Source of the DNA: Acanthochlamys bracteata
Lineage: Eukaryota > Streptophyta > Magnoliopsida > Pandanales > Velloziaceae
DNA: 64,000 nucleotides
Assembly (NCBI GenBank): GCA_019914995.1
Contig: CM034144.1
Location: forward strand, 3,627,489 to 3,691,488
Reading direction: 5' to 3'
Of the stretch, positions 1-13,053 are shown in pieces. How positions within the stretch are numbered: position 1 is the stretch's first letter; each line of letters opens with the position of its first letter. The notes beneath the pieces were generated by a model that saw only the letters and a list, made by a program, of their open reading frames with translations, did not search any database and was not told the DNA's origin. The position numbers were made by a program, and so were the translations under genes.

Positions 1-1329
1 TCTACTTTTTTATCAATTTGCTAACTCCACCTTGACGAACATATTATGGTTATCAAGTTTAAATATGGTGAAGAATATGTTGTACAAGGTGAGGTCTTAA
101 TTCGTTTATCGTTGGTATTATACACGCTGTTTGATTCCTCTTAGGACAATTATGTTTTGAATTACCAGTTGCTTACTACTAATAATTGGAATGAAAAAGA
201 GTTGGGAGCTATTACACTCTACGGTTGCAGTTGTTTTTAATTAATAATTTTTGAAATATACAACGCCTATTTATGTTTTTTTGTTTTGTAGTTTGAAATA
301 AGATACGGAGCTACTATGCCGCATGAAATTCAACCGTTTATACCCTAAACTTCACCTTGTTGTTTTCCTCTTTAGTGGACCCCTTACTTTATGAATAGTC
401 TTAGGATGATTTGTTGTTATGCCAATAGGGAGTTACGTTGTGCTTTAGCAAGACAGACTTAGGCATGATGTATTGTGAGGATATATTTCTAGTCTAGAAA
501 TGTTAGTTACACAAATTCGACGATATATATAGGTACATGTAATTACCGGTATACTAGAATTAGGAAACCACTTTTGATGACATGTCAAACCATAGTGAAT
601 GTTATAATTTACCTATAATATGATATTACATATTCTTAAAAGTTGGTTTAAAATTTACTTTCTAGTTTTTAGTATTTTTTTGACATTTTTTCTTATAGAT
701 CATTGTCATTTTTTCCTTTAATATCTATTTGTTAAGTCCAACTTGAGTAACATGTTGTAGTTTTCAAGATTAAATATTGAGAAGAATTTGTTGTACAAGA
801 TTAGGTCGTATTTCGATTATCGTGGGTATTATGCACGATGTTCGATTCTTCGTATCAACGAATTGAGTTACCCAGTTGCTTACGGCTAGGAGTCCTAAAA
901 AAAAAAATTGGGAGGTATTGCACTACGGTTGTAGCTGTTTTTAATTAATAATTTTTTAAGCATCCATTGCTTAGTTGCTTTGTTTTATTGTATGAATCCT
1001 ATATTACTAAGAGGCCTTCAAGTATATTTATAAATGACTTAGCGAAAGTTATTCTAGAAATAACATCTCATGTTTTAGGTGTTTTCTTACTAGTCAGATA
1101 GTTTGGTTATGTTGTATTCACAGTTAGGTATTGAATATGCCTTAAGTTTTGCTAAAGCCCTAAGATTATATTGTCCTGAATATACTTAATAGCCCCTCTT
1201 GGTGTTGTCACATGTTGAGAGATCGTTCGTGCAGTCCATTGTTGCTTCTTTTAAATCTTTTTTTGTTGTCTAAATTTGCTCACTTAGATTTGGCACTGAT
1301 TGAATTTTCTTTTTCCCTCTTTGTTTCAG

Positions 1330-1390
1330 GTAAAAAGGAAACGTGAACGCTGGATGGAGGGTGTTGCTTTTTGTCACTGCCAACAATAAG
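1330..1390 (+). pseudogene. Exon-like piece, possible NRPD2 N-terminal region
   Basis: A pyrimidine tract and AG acceptor precede an open stretch that reads VKRKRERWMEGVAF before a TAA stop. This resembles the basic stretch followed by W-R-Y-A in the N-terminal part of NRPD2, just after the VEP motif. A second copy at 2845-2905 reads KRKLERKMEGLAF and also ends in TAA. The match is short and rests partly on colinearity with the TDFW piece about 180 bases downstream. It could equally be a chance open stretch in an intron. Confidence 0.35.
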
Positions 1391-1508
1391 TCGCCATCAT
1401 TGCCTAATTAGTTAAGTTGTTGGATTCTATAAATGATTTTGTTTTGCGGTTTGAATTTTTGGTTTGCTTGCCCGTCAATTGTTTCTACTACTTTGCAATT
1501 TCTTAAAG

Positions 1509-1608
1509 GTTAAAAGGACGAACTGACTTCTGGTTGGAGGGCCAAATCATCTTAGAATCTATCAATAAATCAAGCGTCTGTTTGCCTGAGCTAAGTTACC
1601 TGAATATC
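1509..1608 (+). pseudogene. Exon-like piece with TDFWLEGQ motif
   Basis: After an AAAG acceptor the frame reads TDFWLEGQIILESINKSS and continues through LPELSYLNI to a stop. Diverged copies lie at 2915-2985 (EWLEGQLIFEAINKS) and 3537-3635 (LEGQLIFESVNKSS, with a TGA just before it). Keeping the same amino acids across three diverged DNA copies suggests former coding sequence. NRPD2 proteins have an F-W motif followed by LPRHARLQNM in this region, which fits the FW...LPELSYLN spacing. The assignment is tentative. Confidence 0.4.
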
Positions 1609-2844
1609 TAAATTCTTCTATTGATGCTTATGTTGATTATTCTTCTCACAAACACTAAAGATTAATTGATTTGCACAATGATTTTCAACATTAATATTGT
1701 TGTTTTTTTAGGTTGACATTTATTATTTTTTTCTTTGAGGGTTGTAAATGGATGTGCGAACGTAACAGTGTTGCAGAAAAGGACTGCAGTTGTTTTGTGA
1801 TTTGAAGTAACGTATGGAGCTGTTATGCAACATGAAATTCAACTGTTTAAAATACTCTGAAGATCACCTTGTTCATTTCGTCTTTGAAGGACCCCTTACT
1901 TTATGAGTAGTTTTTAGATGATTTGTTGTTATTCCAACAGGGAGTAGCATTATGTTCAGCAAGGCAGACTTGGGTATGATATATTGCCATAATATATTTC
2001 AAGTCTGGTGATAGTAGTTACACAAATTCGACGATATATCTATCTAAATATAATTAGCGGTATATTAGAATTAGAAAATCACTTTTGCTAACATAACAAA
2101 AACCATATTTAGTGTTATAACTAACCTATAATATGATATTACAGATTCTAAGTTGGTTTAACACTTGTTGTCTAATTTCTTGTACCTTTTTTACCTTTCT
2201 TTTTTCAGATCATTGTCATTTTGTACTTCTGATCTATTTGCTAAATCCATGCTGACTAACAAATTGTGGTTTTCAAGTTAAAGTATGGAGAATAATTTGT
2301 TGTACTAGGTGAGGTCTTATCTCGATTATCGTTGATATTATGCACGTTGTTCGATTCTTTGTATCATTATTACGTCTTAAATTACCGGTTGCTTACTGCC
2401 AGGAGTTGGATAGAAAAAACATTGGGAGCTATTGCACTACGGTTGCAGCTGTTTATAATTAATAGTTCTTGAAATATCTATTGCCTGGTTATGTTGTTTT
2501 ATCATATGAATCTTATATCACTGACATGCCATTCAAGTATATTTAGAAATGGCTTGACGAAAACTTCTATAAGAAAATAACATCTCATGTTTAGTTAGTT
2601 TCTTGCTGGTCAGAAAGTTGGTTATGTTATATTCATCGCTATGTATTGGAAACACCTTAAGTTTTGCTAAACACTAAAACTATATTGTTATGACAATACT
2701 TGACAGCTCCTCTTAGTGTTGTCACTTGTTGGGAGATTGTTAATGTAATCCATTGATGCTTCTTTTAAACCTTCTTTTGTTGTTTAAATTTGCTCACTTT
2801 CATTTCACACTGATCGAATTTTCTTTTTCTCTCTTTATTTCAAG

Positions 2845-2991
2845 TAAAAAGGAAACTTGAACGCAAGATGGAGGGTTTAGCTTTTCGTCACAGCCGGCAA
2901 TAAGTCATGCTTCGTTGAATGGTTAGAGGGCCAACTCATCTTCGAAGCTATTAATAAATCAATCATCTGTTTTCCTGAGCTAAGTTGCTAG
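2845..2991 (+). pseudogene. Second copy of both block 1 exon-like pieces
   Basis: Here the two pieces seen at 1330 and 1509 lie almost fused, with only a few bases between the KRKLERKMEG stretch and the EWLEGQ stretch. The intron that separates them in the first copy has been largely lost. The acceptor is also weakened (CAAG in place of CAGG). In-frame stops follow both pieces, so this copy could not be translated as one exon. Confidence 0.4.
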
Positions 2992-3536
2992 CATATCTAA
3001 ATTCTTCAATTGATGATTAGGTCGATTAGTCTTCTCACGAACACTAAAGATAAATTTGATTTACCCAGTGATTTCTAACATTATATCATAGTTTTTGTAG
3101 ATTGAACTTTTATTTTTTTCTTTGAATGCCGTAAATAGTAGTGCGAACTTAACAGTGTTACAGAAGCGGATGAAAGTTGTTTTGCTGTTTGAAATTAAAT
3201 AGGTAGCGGCTCTTCTTTAGGATTTAGATAAGGAATTGAAAAGGAGTATGTAGTAATAAAGTTTCGGGTACTTTTTTCTAGTCATATAGTTTGGTTACAT
3301 TATATTCGTCGTTATGTATTTAAAACCCAATTAAGCCTTACTAAAGCCATAAGACTACATACTTCTAAAGATACTTGATAGTCCCTCTTGATATAGTCGC
3401 TTACTGGGTAATCTGTCATGTAGTATGTTGCTGCTTCTCTAAATCCTTAGTTAAATTGTGGGATTCTATGGAGCCTTTTCTTTTACTGCTTGAATTTTTG
3501 GTTTGCTTGCAAGCTAGATCTTGCAATTCCTTTTAG

Positions 3537-3640
3537 GTTAATATAACTAAAGAACTTCTGATTGGAGGGCCAACTTATCTTTGAATCTGTGAATAAATCA
3601 AGTATATCTTTGTCTGCTTATCTAAGTTTCCTACTATCTA
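3537..3640 (+). pseudogene. Third copy of the LEGQ exon-like piece
   Basis: A TTTTAG acceptor precedes a diverged version of the piece at 1509-1608. The upstream 50 bases also align with the sequence before the first copy, including a shared TTTTTGGTTTGCTTGC block. A TGA interrupts the frame where the first copy has TGG, a single transition. The basic-W piece is absent from this copy. Confidence 0.4.
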
Positions 3641-4055
3641 AATCCTTCAGTTGATGCTTGAGTTGATTAGTCCTCTCTTGAGCACTGAAGATCAATTGTT
3701 GTCCATAGTGATTCTTCGATATTAACATCGTAGTTACCATAGATAACTTCTATTGTCCTTTTGTTTAAAGGCGGTAAAAATGAAACTACAAATGTAGCAG
3801 TGGTACAAAAAGGGAATGAAGTTGCTTTGTAGGTTGAAATTTAATAGGCTAAATTTATCTTGAAATTCAGTATATTAAATTTCTTCATAGATTGTGATTG
3901 ACCTGCTATCTTGAATGTAGTAGTCTATTTTTCGGGAATCCTTCCTATGGGAACTAGTTTAGCGCGGCGTAACACTAGAAGGTAATGGTGTGTTGTTGTC
4001 ATTTATCATTTCTGGTCATATCCTTTTCATGAAATTTCTTAATTCCTGGTTTTAG

Positions 4056-4147
4056 GTTATAGAACTTTTAGGTCTACCTATGTGCCAATGCTAGACAGCT
4101 GATCCCTGAAATCTCCAGAAGTTGACATTGAACCACGAAGGATTTTT
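4056..4147 (+). pseudogene. Exon-like piece, possible NRPD2 IPVMV region
   Basis: The stretch is bounded by a TTTAG acceptor and a perfect GTAAGT donor. It reads YRTFRSTYVPMLDS, then an in-frame TGA, then SLKSPEVDIEPRRIF. The VPMLDS part resembles the I-P-V-M-V-x-S motif of RNA polymerase second-largest subunits, which in NRPD2 lies between the block 1 pieces and the sequence expected next. Good splice signals and colinearity are the main support. The single stop codon makes it a pseudogene piece. Confidence 0.4.
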
Positions 4148-4589
4148 GTAAGTGAGACTGCTCAAACCTCAATCTCGTTAAGCATATTACCGAGAGTGTC
4201 TCGTGCACCTTGTGCACTCTATTAGCTGATTTGCTCCTCTTAATTTTTGGTGAATTTGTTATTTATTGAGTCCATCTCTCGTGTTGTCTTTCTCCCTTCC
4301 ATGTGGTTGTCCTTATGTTAAAAATATGGTTTTAATTTCACTATTCTCTGTGTTGTATGATTACTTTTAATTTACACGAACTTATGCATGATGTTTAATT
4401 AGTTTCCTAAGTGCTTGCATCTAGGTGTCCGCTGGTGGCACACTATGAAGTTTTCATAATAGGGACATCATAAAAATTGTTCTAGAATATGAGGGGATGT
4501 CTTGTATTTCTTGGAGTCGTCTCTTGTAGGGCAATCGACATGTGTTTGATGGACTGCGTCTCTGGTACTTCTGTAGAGCACGAAGGAAG

Positions 4590-4770
4590 TAGCCATTAAT
4601 CTGTCACCGGCAGCAGCAGCGGCGGTTTCTTCTTCGTCTTGAAGTTGTCTTTGCGTGACTGAGATATATGCCGCCAGTATCGAATAGTGGCAAGAAATTA
4701 CATGCTTTATCTTCTCCAGGTTTTCCGTTCTCTTCCCCAAGTTCCTCTAATTTAGCTTTATGAAATTCTA
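4590..4770 (+). pseudogene. Homolog of the block 2 unit (exon a region)
   Basis: This stretch aligns at DNA level with about 15.85-15.97 kb of the block 2 unit. Both share a GCGTGACTGAG block, a GCCGC block, GGCAAGAAATT and a CAG acceptor followed by GTTTT(T)CC. It therefore ties block 1 to block 2 as parts of one sequence family, in the position expected if both come from one NRPD2-like gene. A long antisense reading frame covers the same bases (4468-4740) but is judged incidental. Confidence 0.55.
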
Positions 4771-4799
4771 TTCTTTGTTTTAGTGAATTGATTGAGAAA

Positions 4800-7700
4800 A
4801 TCCTAATTTGCTCTTGTTTTTCCTTTTCTACATTTGAAAAGGAACCATTAGAAATATATGAAATCTAGAGTTGATTTTGTTCACTGTTGTATTAAATTTC
4901 TGTCAACCTAACTAGAAAAACCAGATTTCTATGAATTCACTGCTGTGTCCGTTCTTTGATTAGGTTTGCTGAGGGTTTTGATGATTTGTTTTTATTCATA
5001 ATTGATGCTTTGTTTCAATCGGTCAGGTCAACTGGCTTGTTTTTAAGATTCTTAGTGATGGATGCCATTTAATTTGCAAGCACTTGCTGGTTGTTTCCTT
5101 CTGTTGTATTTTAGTTTGATTTTCACGCTATGTTATTCATGGACTTACATACGTTGTAGCAGAAAAGAATTCGCAGCATGAGTTGTGTTGCTATCTCTGC
5201 ACAAAGGATTTGTGTATGTTGCTTAGTGCTTGAGAGTGTAAGTCATGATTCTTTTTGGTATTTCCAGTTGTGTACAACTATGAGCTAGAAATAAGGAACA
5301 GGTGTTTTTTTCTTGCAATATGACTGTGGTTATTTGTTGATATTGTTTCACCAATACATTGCCTACTTCTACTGTTTTATTTTTTTTTTAATGCCCTCTC
5401 TAAGTTGTAGTACTATGATTCGTACATGAGAAGGGGTTCAGAGCTGGATAATGTTGTTCTATTGCCACTGCTTTCTAGGCTGTTTTTAATACCCTCTCTG
5501 CGTTGTAGTACTGTATTCATACATGAGAAGGGGTTCAGAGGTGGATGTTGTTGTTCTGTTGCCACTGCTTTCTAGGCTGTCTCCAATGGTAAACTGTGCT
5601 ATTTCATGAAGACCTTGGATATCTTTGTGAGTGGCGGCAGGAATTCTGGGGTTTTGCTAGGGAGGTTCTTTGTGGGGATGCTTTCTAAGGAGCTAATGAG
5701 TTGGCTTCCCCTTCTACTATTAATCTTTAGTTTTAGCTCTAACTAGACATAATCCTTTTTGTCTTTAGTTTGTTATCTTGGATTTCTATAGCTGATGGAG
5801 TTTGACATCCTTCTTGTTGATTGTATTTGGCCCACGAAAACCTTCAGTCAGATGTTTCTTCTGATTGCTGGTGGGCCTCCTTTCTAAGAAGTTTTATCAT
5901 GCTTGCCATTTACATCCAACGGACAGGAATTGGCTTATCTATGTTTTCAGTTTGTCTGTCTAATAATCCCTCTAATGGCTTGATTTTCTTCGGAGATGAT
6001 GCTTTGGAATGGTAGGTTTTCTTTGGAAACCATGTCTGATCTTCTGTACCTGCTTTACGCACCCTGAATTTTGATTTGATGTTTCAGAAGTTCTGATACT
6101 TGGTCCTTTTGATATTTTGCCTGCTCCTGCATCTTATTTTTTATGGTTTAGGCAACTGCTGTTGAGTGGCTTCTTATGGACATCTAAACATATTCCTAAT
6201 GCATATTGCTGCAAGAAAATATGGAGTTTTTTTTTTCAATCATTTGTCTGGACCTTCAGAGTCCAATTTTATTATTTTCTTGCTGCTGCTATTGAAATCA
6301 TCTTGATTATTTGTCATTTTCACTGCAGCATCTTTTCTGCTGATCATCAATGTAGTCATGGGATCTTGTTGAGATGTGTTGTTTCTGCACGTCATATTTT
6401 CATATCCGTCATTAGATGTGGTGGAGACTTATTAAGCATAACTCATTAGTTGTGAGCATTTATATGTTATGGTGCCTTTTATTTGGCATTTAGGTGGTTG
6501 GTGTGGATATGGAAATTATTAGATGACAAGAATGTCATAATTCATTTTATGGAGGCATGTTCATATGATCGGCTGTTATCTGTGCATGCAATATTTCTAA
6601 GTCCAACTGGATATGTGGACTTCTTTTTTAGCTTGTGGACTTCTGTTTTTGCAATTTGAAATGTCTTAAGTGGATTTTTGGATGTGTTGGTGGTATGCAG
6701 AGGTATTGCAGTTACTTTACTGCCAGTTGTGTGTCCTGTTGTGGTGGTTATAGCAGTTTTAGTTGGAGCGTATGAACCCAAAGAAAGAATTTTTTGTTGA
6801 TTCTTTTATTTGGTTCACTTGTATATCATGTGTTGGGTTAGTACTGCTTCTAGGTTCCTTTAGCGAGTTGGTGGTAGATCAATTGTAGGTTATTTAATGT
6901 CTAACAAATTAATCATTGTAGGCCTTTTATTTCTGCTACTTTTTATATTAAACTCATTAGAATTTTTTCTTTGGGTGGTGTCCGGTATATTGGTGGTTAT
7001 TATCTGTTATTATGTTCTTTGGTTTGGTTGTGTGTTTTTGGTGCATCTTGATATTAGTGGGAGCAAGCTTCCTTTACAATCATTGATTTTTGTTTGTATA
7101 TAGGAAAGTGCAATCGGATACTGCTGTTCAAATGTTGATGTGCTTTTTAGTTGCATAACTGTAATTTGCCTTGGGAAAGACTTGAAGCAACTCTTTCTTG
7201 TATATTACCACTATGATAAAGAGAATGATAAAATGTCACGAGTACTAACCAGATCTTTCTAAAATAATAGTTGTCTCTAGCTACTTCCATTGGAACTTTG
7301 TTTTTTTTAGGAAAGTTACTGACTGAAGATTAGTGGACTATATAGGTTGGAAAGAAATAGAAGATAATTGTACATTACTAGTGGCATTTCGAGTTTGCTT
7401 ATTATTCCATGCTCCTATTTTCTTTAGTCCTTTGCATCATCTGAATATTCAGGTGAAAACTCCATATACTAAGCAAAGAAAGGTCCTGGCCGTAGTTTTA
7501 GTTGGTAGATGATACTTTGTCTTCTACGTTATTTCCACAACTGAGAAGACTGGAAATGGTGTGGTGATAATGTTAGTTATGGGTTAGAAGGGAAGATTTA
7601 GAAAGGATTTTTTGATGATGATGTCATAGTATTTTTTTTCTCTTCTTTGGTATAATTTTGCTTTTCCTGTAACATATCTTGAAGGTAATCTGAAGAACTC

Positions 7701-8640
7701 TTGCCTCTAAAGTATAGATGCACATTTCCTCACTCATGCAATAATTCAAAAAGCTTCCAACGATGAATTATATGACCTTTCAATATAAAGAAGTCTAGTT
7801 TTGAACCCCGTTGATGTAGGTCGATGCTATATGACCAAAATTTGAACACAAACTTGTATTCAGGAAAATAGATTAAAAGTTGCATGAAGACATTTATTGA
7901 TGATGAATGGAAGTTCAAAAGCAACGGACAAAATCTTTAGTATCTCTTTCTTTTTTCTTTTTTTTTTTTATCTATTTCTTTTTTTTTGTGATAGTAGCTT
8001 GTTAAAGAGTAGTCCTTGTAGTCACCTCTAAGAATCTATAGTTTTTGTTTTGAGCATTCTTCCGAAGATTTCCAAAGAAGTAAAGGTATTCATATTATGT
8101 TGTTTAGTTCTATGATGATTAGCACAGGTGCAAGACTAATAGTTGACACCAACTTGGTTAACATCATCCAAGAACCAAGATTTTTGAGTAGTGTGGCTTA
8201 TCGTTATATCTTTTGATTATAAATAAGAGATATATTATCCACATGGAGAAACATATAAGATTAAAATTGTTTGTATATTAGAGAATTTCTAAATTCATTA
8301 GTTTAAGCTTTTATATTAGGTTCAGCTTTATGGTATAGGGTTGGACTTTACAGTGAAACCATTGTGTCTGTTAGCTATGTCGTTGTTGTATCTCTTTAAT
8401 ATATCAAGTAAGGACATTGTTAGTTATATGATTATGCATTAGAAGGCATGTTGATAATTGATATCACTACAAAGGATCAACAACTATGGTTTGTCATTTG
8501 GTTTTTTGCATAGATAAATTACTAATAATTGACACTAGAATATTAATATGTAAGAGATTGATAAGTTTGCTACTCTATAATATTAGGTTATCGAGTACTT
8601 GTTACCGTTTATACATAGTTGACAAACTTGTACTGGCTAA
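4800..8640. other. No gene recognised; T-rich intron-like sequence
   Basis: The + strand is rich in T and in intron-like pyrimidine tracts. Short open frames occur (for example 5821-6015, 6117-6449, 6897-7103), but none shows a recognisable domain, a good start context or codon bias. Apart from the small tandem duplication listed separately, I see no structure here. Confidence 0.6.
5387..5582 (+). repeat. 98-bp tandem duplication, two copies
   Basis: Two adjacent copies run from about 5387 to 5484 and 5485 to 5582. They share the blocks CCCTCTCT, GTTGTAGTACT, ACATGAGAAGGGGTTCAGAG and GCCACTGCTTTCTAGGCTGT. They differ at about ten positions. Confidence 0.85.
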
Positions 8641-8754
8641 TCCGGATCGATTCTAAGTCTAAATTAGTTAGGATCAACAAATAAACAGGATCTGCAATTG
8701 ATTCGAATTTGTTAAATCAATCCGGTTGCACGGATCAACCATTTTCTTATTAAA

Positions 8755-9060
8755 AAAGGAAAAAACTTTTTTTTTTTCTTTTTTTTTTTTGCCTCTCCCT
8801 CTTTCGTGTCTTGGAGGCTTTTTTTCCCCTAACTTCTCTTTCTTCTTTGCAAGCAAGTCTTGCTCCATTTTCTCTTTTCTTCTTCTTCCATTGCTCGAAT
8901 GTACTCTCTCATCCCCTCAGCCATTGTTTTTTTCTCCTTCTCTTCTTCTTGTTCTTCACTTTGCAACTAATTTTGGGTTCTTCTTGTTACTATTATTCTC
9001 TTATTAGTTCTTTAATTTCAAAAAAATTTTCTTCTTCTTCTTTGGATTTGGATTGGGATT
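8755..9060. repeat. CT-rich low-complexity tract
   Basis: Long runs of T and CTTCTT dominate the + strand. The open frames here on both strands are by-products of that composition (Phe/Ser/Leu-rich on +, Lys/Glu-rich on -). No protein-coding evidence. Confidence 0.8.
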
Positions 9061-10376
9061 CTTTTTCAGACCTGAGATTATAATATTCTTTATCTTTTTC
9101 TTTCAATCGATAAATTTTTTATTTCTGAACTTCGATGAGGATGCACCAACCAAGAGGACTAACTCGGATTCTCAGTAGTCTATAAGTTAGATTTGGAGAT
9201 TGTCAGAATTGAATCTCTTTTTTGTTTCTTTGAGATAATTGTTAGAGAGAATATCAAAAATTTGCTTTTCATTTTATTATATTGAGAGAAGTTCAAGTTT
9301 TTTCTGAGCCGAAACTTCCTTCACGTGAATTTTTCTTATGATATATTTTATCTTATACGTCTCAAATGCCCCTGACCGTACAGATTTTTTATAATATAAA
9401 ATTAAATAAAATAATATATATTTTATAGTTTATTGTACTTATCATCCTACTTCAGCTTAATTATTATTTCAACAAAAGAAAATATCACAATAAACTTTCG
9501 GTAGAAGTGGGTTCAGTGATAAATACTCGCTATACTTTCTCTTTGCTACGATAGTAATCAAATTGTTTAAGACGTGAATTTTTTAAAATTCTTTCATTCT
9601 TTTACAGAAATAAAGCGATAATTTAGTAAATATATTTTGAAATTTATTTCATATTTTAAGTAATTATAATATAGTTCATACTATACGTAAATTACATGTC
9701 GGATCGTGGAAAAGATTGCAAAGTAACAACCACTTAGAAATTCAACCACTTTTATTTGAAATCATTAGGTCGGTTGGCACTTGTAGTCCTCACCACTTTT
9801 TATAGTGCTAATGTGCTCTATATCTTTAATGCTTATATGTTGTTACTCTTGTGTCATGCAAATATCTCTTTCGGTTCGAATTTTAGCGACCTGAACTGTG
9901 TAAGTAACTTAGTCCATTTTCCTCTGTAGGTCACTATGATAAAGGAACTGGTATAGGTTGTCAAGTAAGGTGGCTCTTGCTAAATTATTAGCAACGTTGC
10001 TTTTATGGTGGTTGTTCTGCTTTAATAGGGACTGTGTTTTGCAAGCGCTAATAATCTGGTCATTGCGGCCATTTTTTATAGTGAAATTTAATTTGGAGAT
10101 TAATTTCTTAAGAGACTAGATTGTTGCTTGTGAAAGAGTGAAAAGTTGGCTTTTCAATTAAAGGTTCCACTCTTTATATTTGTGGAAGTACAATATATAT
10201 GATATCTGAAATAGCATGTGAGCTACTTGAAAGGAAAGATATTAAAATAATATTTAAAAGTAAATTATATGTATTCCGAATTACTAGAACAGCCTACAAA
10301 ATAAGAGCTTTTATGAAGAGATGTAGTACAGAATTAACATTTATAATTTGATATTTTTGTTTTATATGTACAAAAA
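9061..10376. other. No gene recognised
   Basis: AT-rich sequence without a credible open frame, RNA gene or repeat that I could identify. Confidence 0.5.
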
Positions 10377-11722
10377 AGCATACACACATTACAATGAAAA
10401 CTACTAATAGAGATAAACAATAGTGGTCGTTATTGTACAAAATTGATCGCAATTACTATTTATGAAAAAAATACTGGTTTCTAAACCGATCACTAAAAGC
10501 TAGATTTTGATAACAATGGCGACCAAATGGATGAGCCAGTCGCCTATACTACACAAAATAGCGACTGAACAGCAGCAGTTTCTAGTAACAGTGACAAGGC
10601 AAACTGATCGCTATTATAACACAATAGCGACCAACATAAAGTTGGTCGTTGTTAGTATTAGTGTCCAACTTACTATTTGTCGCTAATGATAATTGCGACC
10701 ACTATATGGTTGGTCGCTACTACCATTAGCGACTGTAGAAATAGCAACCAACTGTATATTGGTCGTTGCTTAATTTTTTTTTTTTCCTTTGAAATCTTTT
10801 TCTATTTTTTGAATTTCGATATTCAAAATATGAAAGTACAAAATGCAAATTGCACATATAACAATATAAAATACGCATCAAAATAATTATAAATATTTAT
10901 TAAATTAAATAAATTTTAAATAATTAATATTTGTTAAAATTTTAAATACACAGTATATAATTATTTTTATAATACAATCTCAACAATATCTATCAATATG
11001 CTGAATTCCTACCAAATATGGTCATTAATGCCCATTTTATATAAGTTCCAACACCGATATGTATTTAAGAAAGGAACAAAAATATGTTACTAAAAATCAC
11101 AATATATAGCAAATTTGGAAAAATATATAATAAAAGATTAAAATATATAATACTGCATGTAGTTCCCTACAGCTGACACTTCCTATTCCAAATGCAATTC
11201 CGTTACTTCTTTTATATATAATAAAAGATAATGTTTATCTACATGTAGTTCCCTACAAGTCACATGTTCTATCCCAAATACAATTCCGTTTCTTACAAAT
11301 CACTTTCGTCAATTTGATCACATTTGCATATATTTTATTTCAGTTCAAACAAAATTTCATCACATTTATATATATTAAAGTGCTACAATTTAATCTATAA
11401 TTTGTTGAATCATATATGTCTATTAATCATTTATTGTGATAGAGCACAAAATATCATCAAATAATCTAAAAATTTAGCCAACATTATATATGAAAAATAT
11501 AAGTCACATTCTACTGTTTGGACTTTATTAAGTAACTTTTTATTAATTAACTTAAGATTTTTACTGTATAAGATGATAGGGACCAAAATAAGTTCGTCTT
11601 TATTTCTAACACATTAGCGATCGAAACGACTCGGTCGCTATTATTCTTACAGTAACAGTGGCAAAAAAGGAGAACCAGTCTCTAATACACTAGCAATAGG
11701 AACCAATTAAAATTTGGACCAT
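10377..11722. mobile_element. CACTA (En/Spm-type) transposon remnant, non-autonomous
   Basis: Both ends are packed with short subterminal motifs of the AGCGACCAA / TTGGTCGCT kind in both orientations. Examples are 10625-10650 and 10695-10717, where forward and reverse copies face each other as hairpins. A second cluster lies at 11580-11720. The left edge has a degenerate CAC-TTACAATGAAAA sequence reminiscent of the CACTACAAGAAAA terminus. The interior is AT-rich and carries no transposase frame. Exact ends are uncertain because the terminal repeats are worn. Confidence 0.65.
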
Positions 11723-12283
11723 ATTATCTTAAAAATAAAAATTAAATTAATTAAAAAAATTATTTAAAAAAATATAAATCGTTTAATGTGACTAATTTTT
11801 TTCATATATCATGTTGGCAAAGTGATCCTTTCGGCGATTTTTTTTCTTAAAGATAATAAATAATCGATTTTTTTTTTCTTAACAATGTATAAGCATAATC
11901 GGAGCGTTACTTAATCTAAATTCGATAAATATTTGTATGAACAATAATATTGTAGTATTCAATTATCTAATAGTTTAGATAATCTACATTGAAATATAAA
12001 TTAGATTGCTTGTTAAGTAGTATAATGAAAGAGTATAATTTTGTTGTGCATAAACTAACTTACAATATTGTTCTAGCTCATTACTCAATTTACACAATTG
12101 CAAGAATATAATGGAGATATAAACCGTTGGACATATTATATACTGTAATACTAATATTCATACAAATTTTTATCAAATTTAGATATAAGCTATTGTTTCG
12201 ATTTATGCAACTTTATTATTGAATCATATACGTCCATCAATTATTTATTGTGATCGAGCGCAAAATATTATCCAAATAATTTA

Positions 12284-12797
12284 AGATCTTATTCTGATTG
12301 AGTACAAATCTAATATCATCCAAAATATTATCACAATAGATCTTCAAATTGTGATCGAGTACAAATAAATTTTACATCGTAAGATATTGTTATTACTTAT
12401 TTATTATTATTATATTTTAAGTGCAAAAAGCAGAGCTCGTATTAACACAAAATTTTTAAAGTATTTTTAATTTTAGAAAAGCTCCATTTACAAGCACTCT
12501 CAAAGATTCTATGCGTTACACTATCAGAGGAAGACTTATAAATCTTATTGTGATTGAGTACAAATCTAAAATCATCCAAAATATAATCACAATATATCAT
12601 CCAATTATGATTGAATACAAATAAATTCTATATTGTAATATCTTATTATTACTTATTTGTTATTATTTTTTGAAGTATAAAAAACAGAATTCGTATTAAT
12701 GCAAATTTTTTAAAATATTTTTGATTTTAGAAAAACTCTATTTAGAATCACTCTCAAACATCCCATGCGTTGCACTATCAGAGGGAGATTTATGAGA
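12284..12797. repeat. About 255-bp tandem duplication
   Basis: Two adjacent copies begin near 12284 and 12541. Shared blocks include TGATTGAGTACAAATCTA (12296 and 12551), GTATTAA, and CACTATCAGAGG followed by GAGA/AGAC (near 12520 and 12775). The first 70 bases also resemble a more distant stretch near 11400-11460, so a third older copy may exist. Confidence 0.85.
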
Positions 12798-13053
12798 GGA
12801 AGGCTCAATTGTCACATATTAGAAACATAAACATTTAAAATACAAATTGATAACTAACGTTTTGATTTATTTGCTAGCATTTAGTAAGTATAAGAAGAAA
12901 ATTGAAGTTCTTGTGTGGTTGTAGGAACACAGGACTGTTTTTCCTGAAAAACAGTTATCGGGGCCAATTTTCAAACGAGTTACTAGAACCCTATCTGTGC
13001 ATACGGTGGACCGGTGGTATCTTACGAGCCAAGCAACTCGCATTACAACATTA

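Larger units (their letters stand above)
1..3900 (+). repeat. Degenerate direct repeats, block 1
   Basis: Three diverged copies of the same sequence can be followed by eye. A marker block recurs near 17-140, 729-850 and 2239-2360, and a second block near 292-480 recurs at 1801-1990. A third, starting with an AAAAAGGAAAC motif, recurs at 1330 and 2845. Copies differ by many substitutions and indels, so the duplication is old. The repeats carry exon-like pieces described separately. The left end is cut by the window edge. Confidence 0.75.

Noticed and set aside
4468-4740. Minus-strand 90-codon frame with an alanine run.
   Set aside because: The alanine run reflects a short CAG/CGG repeat on the opposite strand. 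The DNA aligns with the + strand exon a region of array 1, and the homologous minus frame there is not conserved.
8674-9083. Overlapping frames on both strands of the CT-rich tract.
   Set aside because: Low-complexity composition alone explains the absence of stops; the predicted proteins are Phe/Ser/Leu or Lys/Glu runs.
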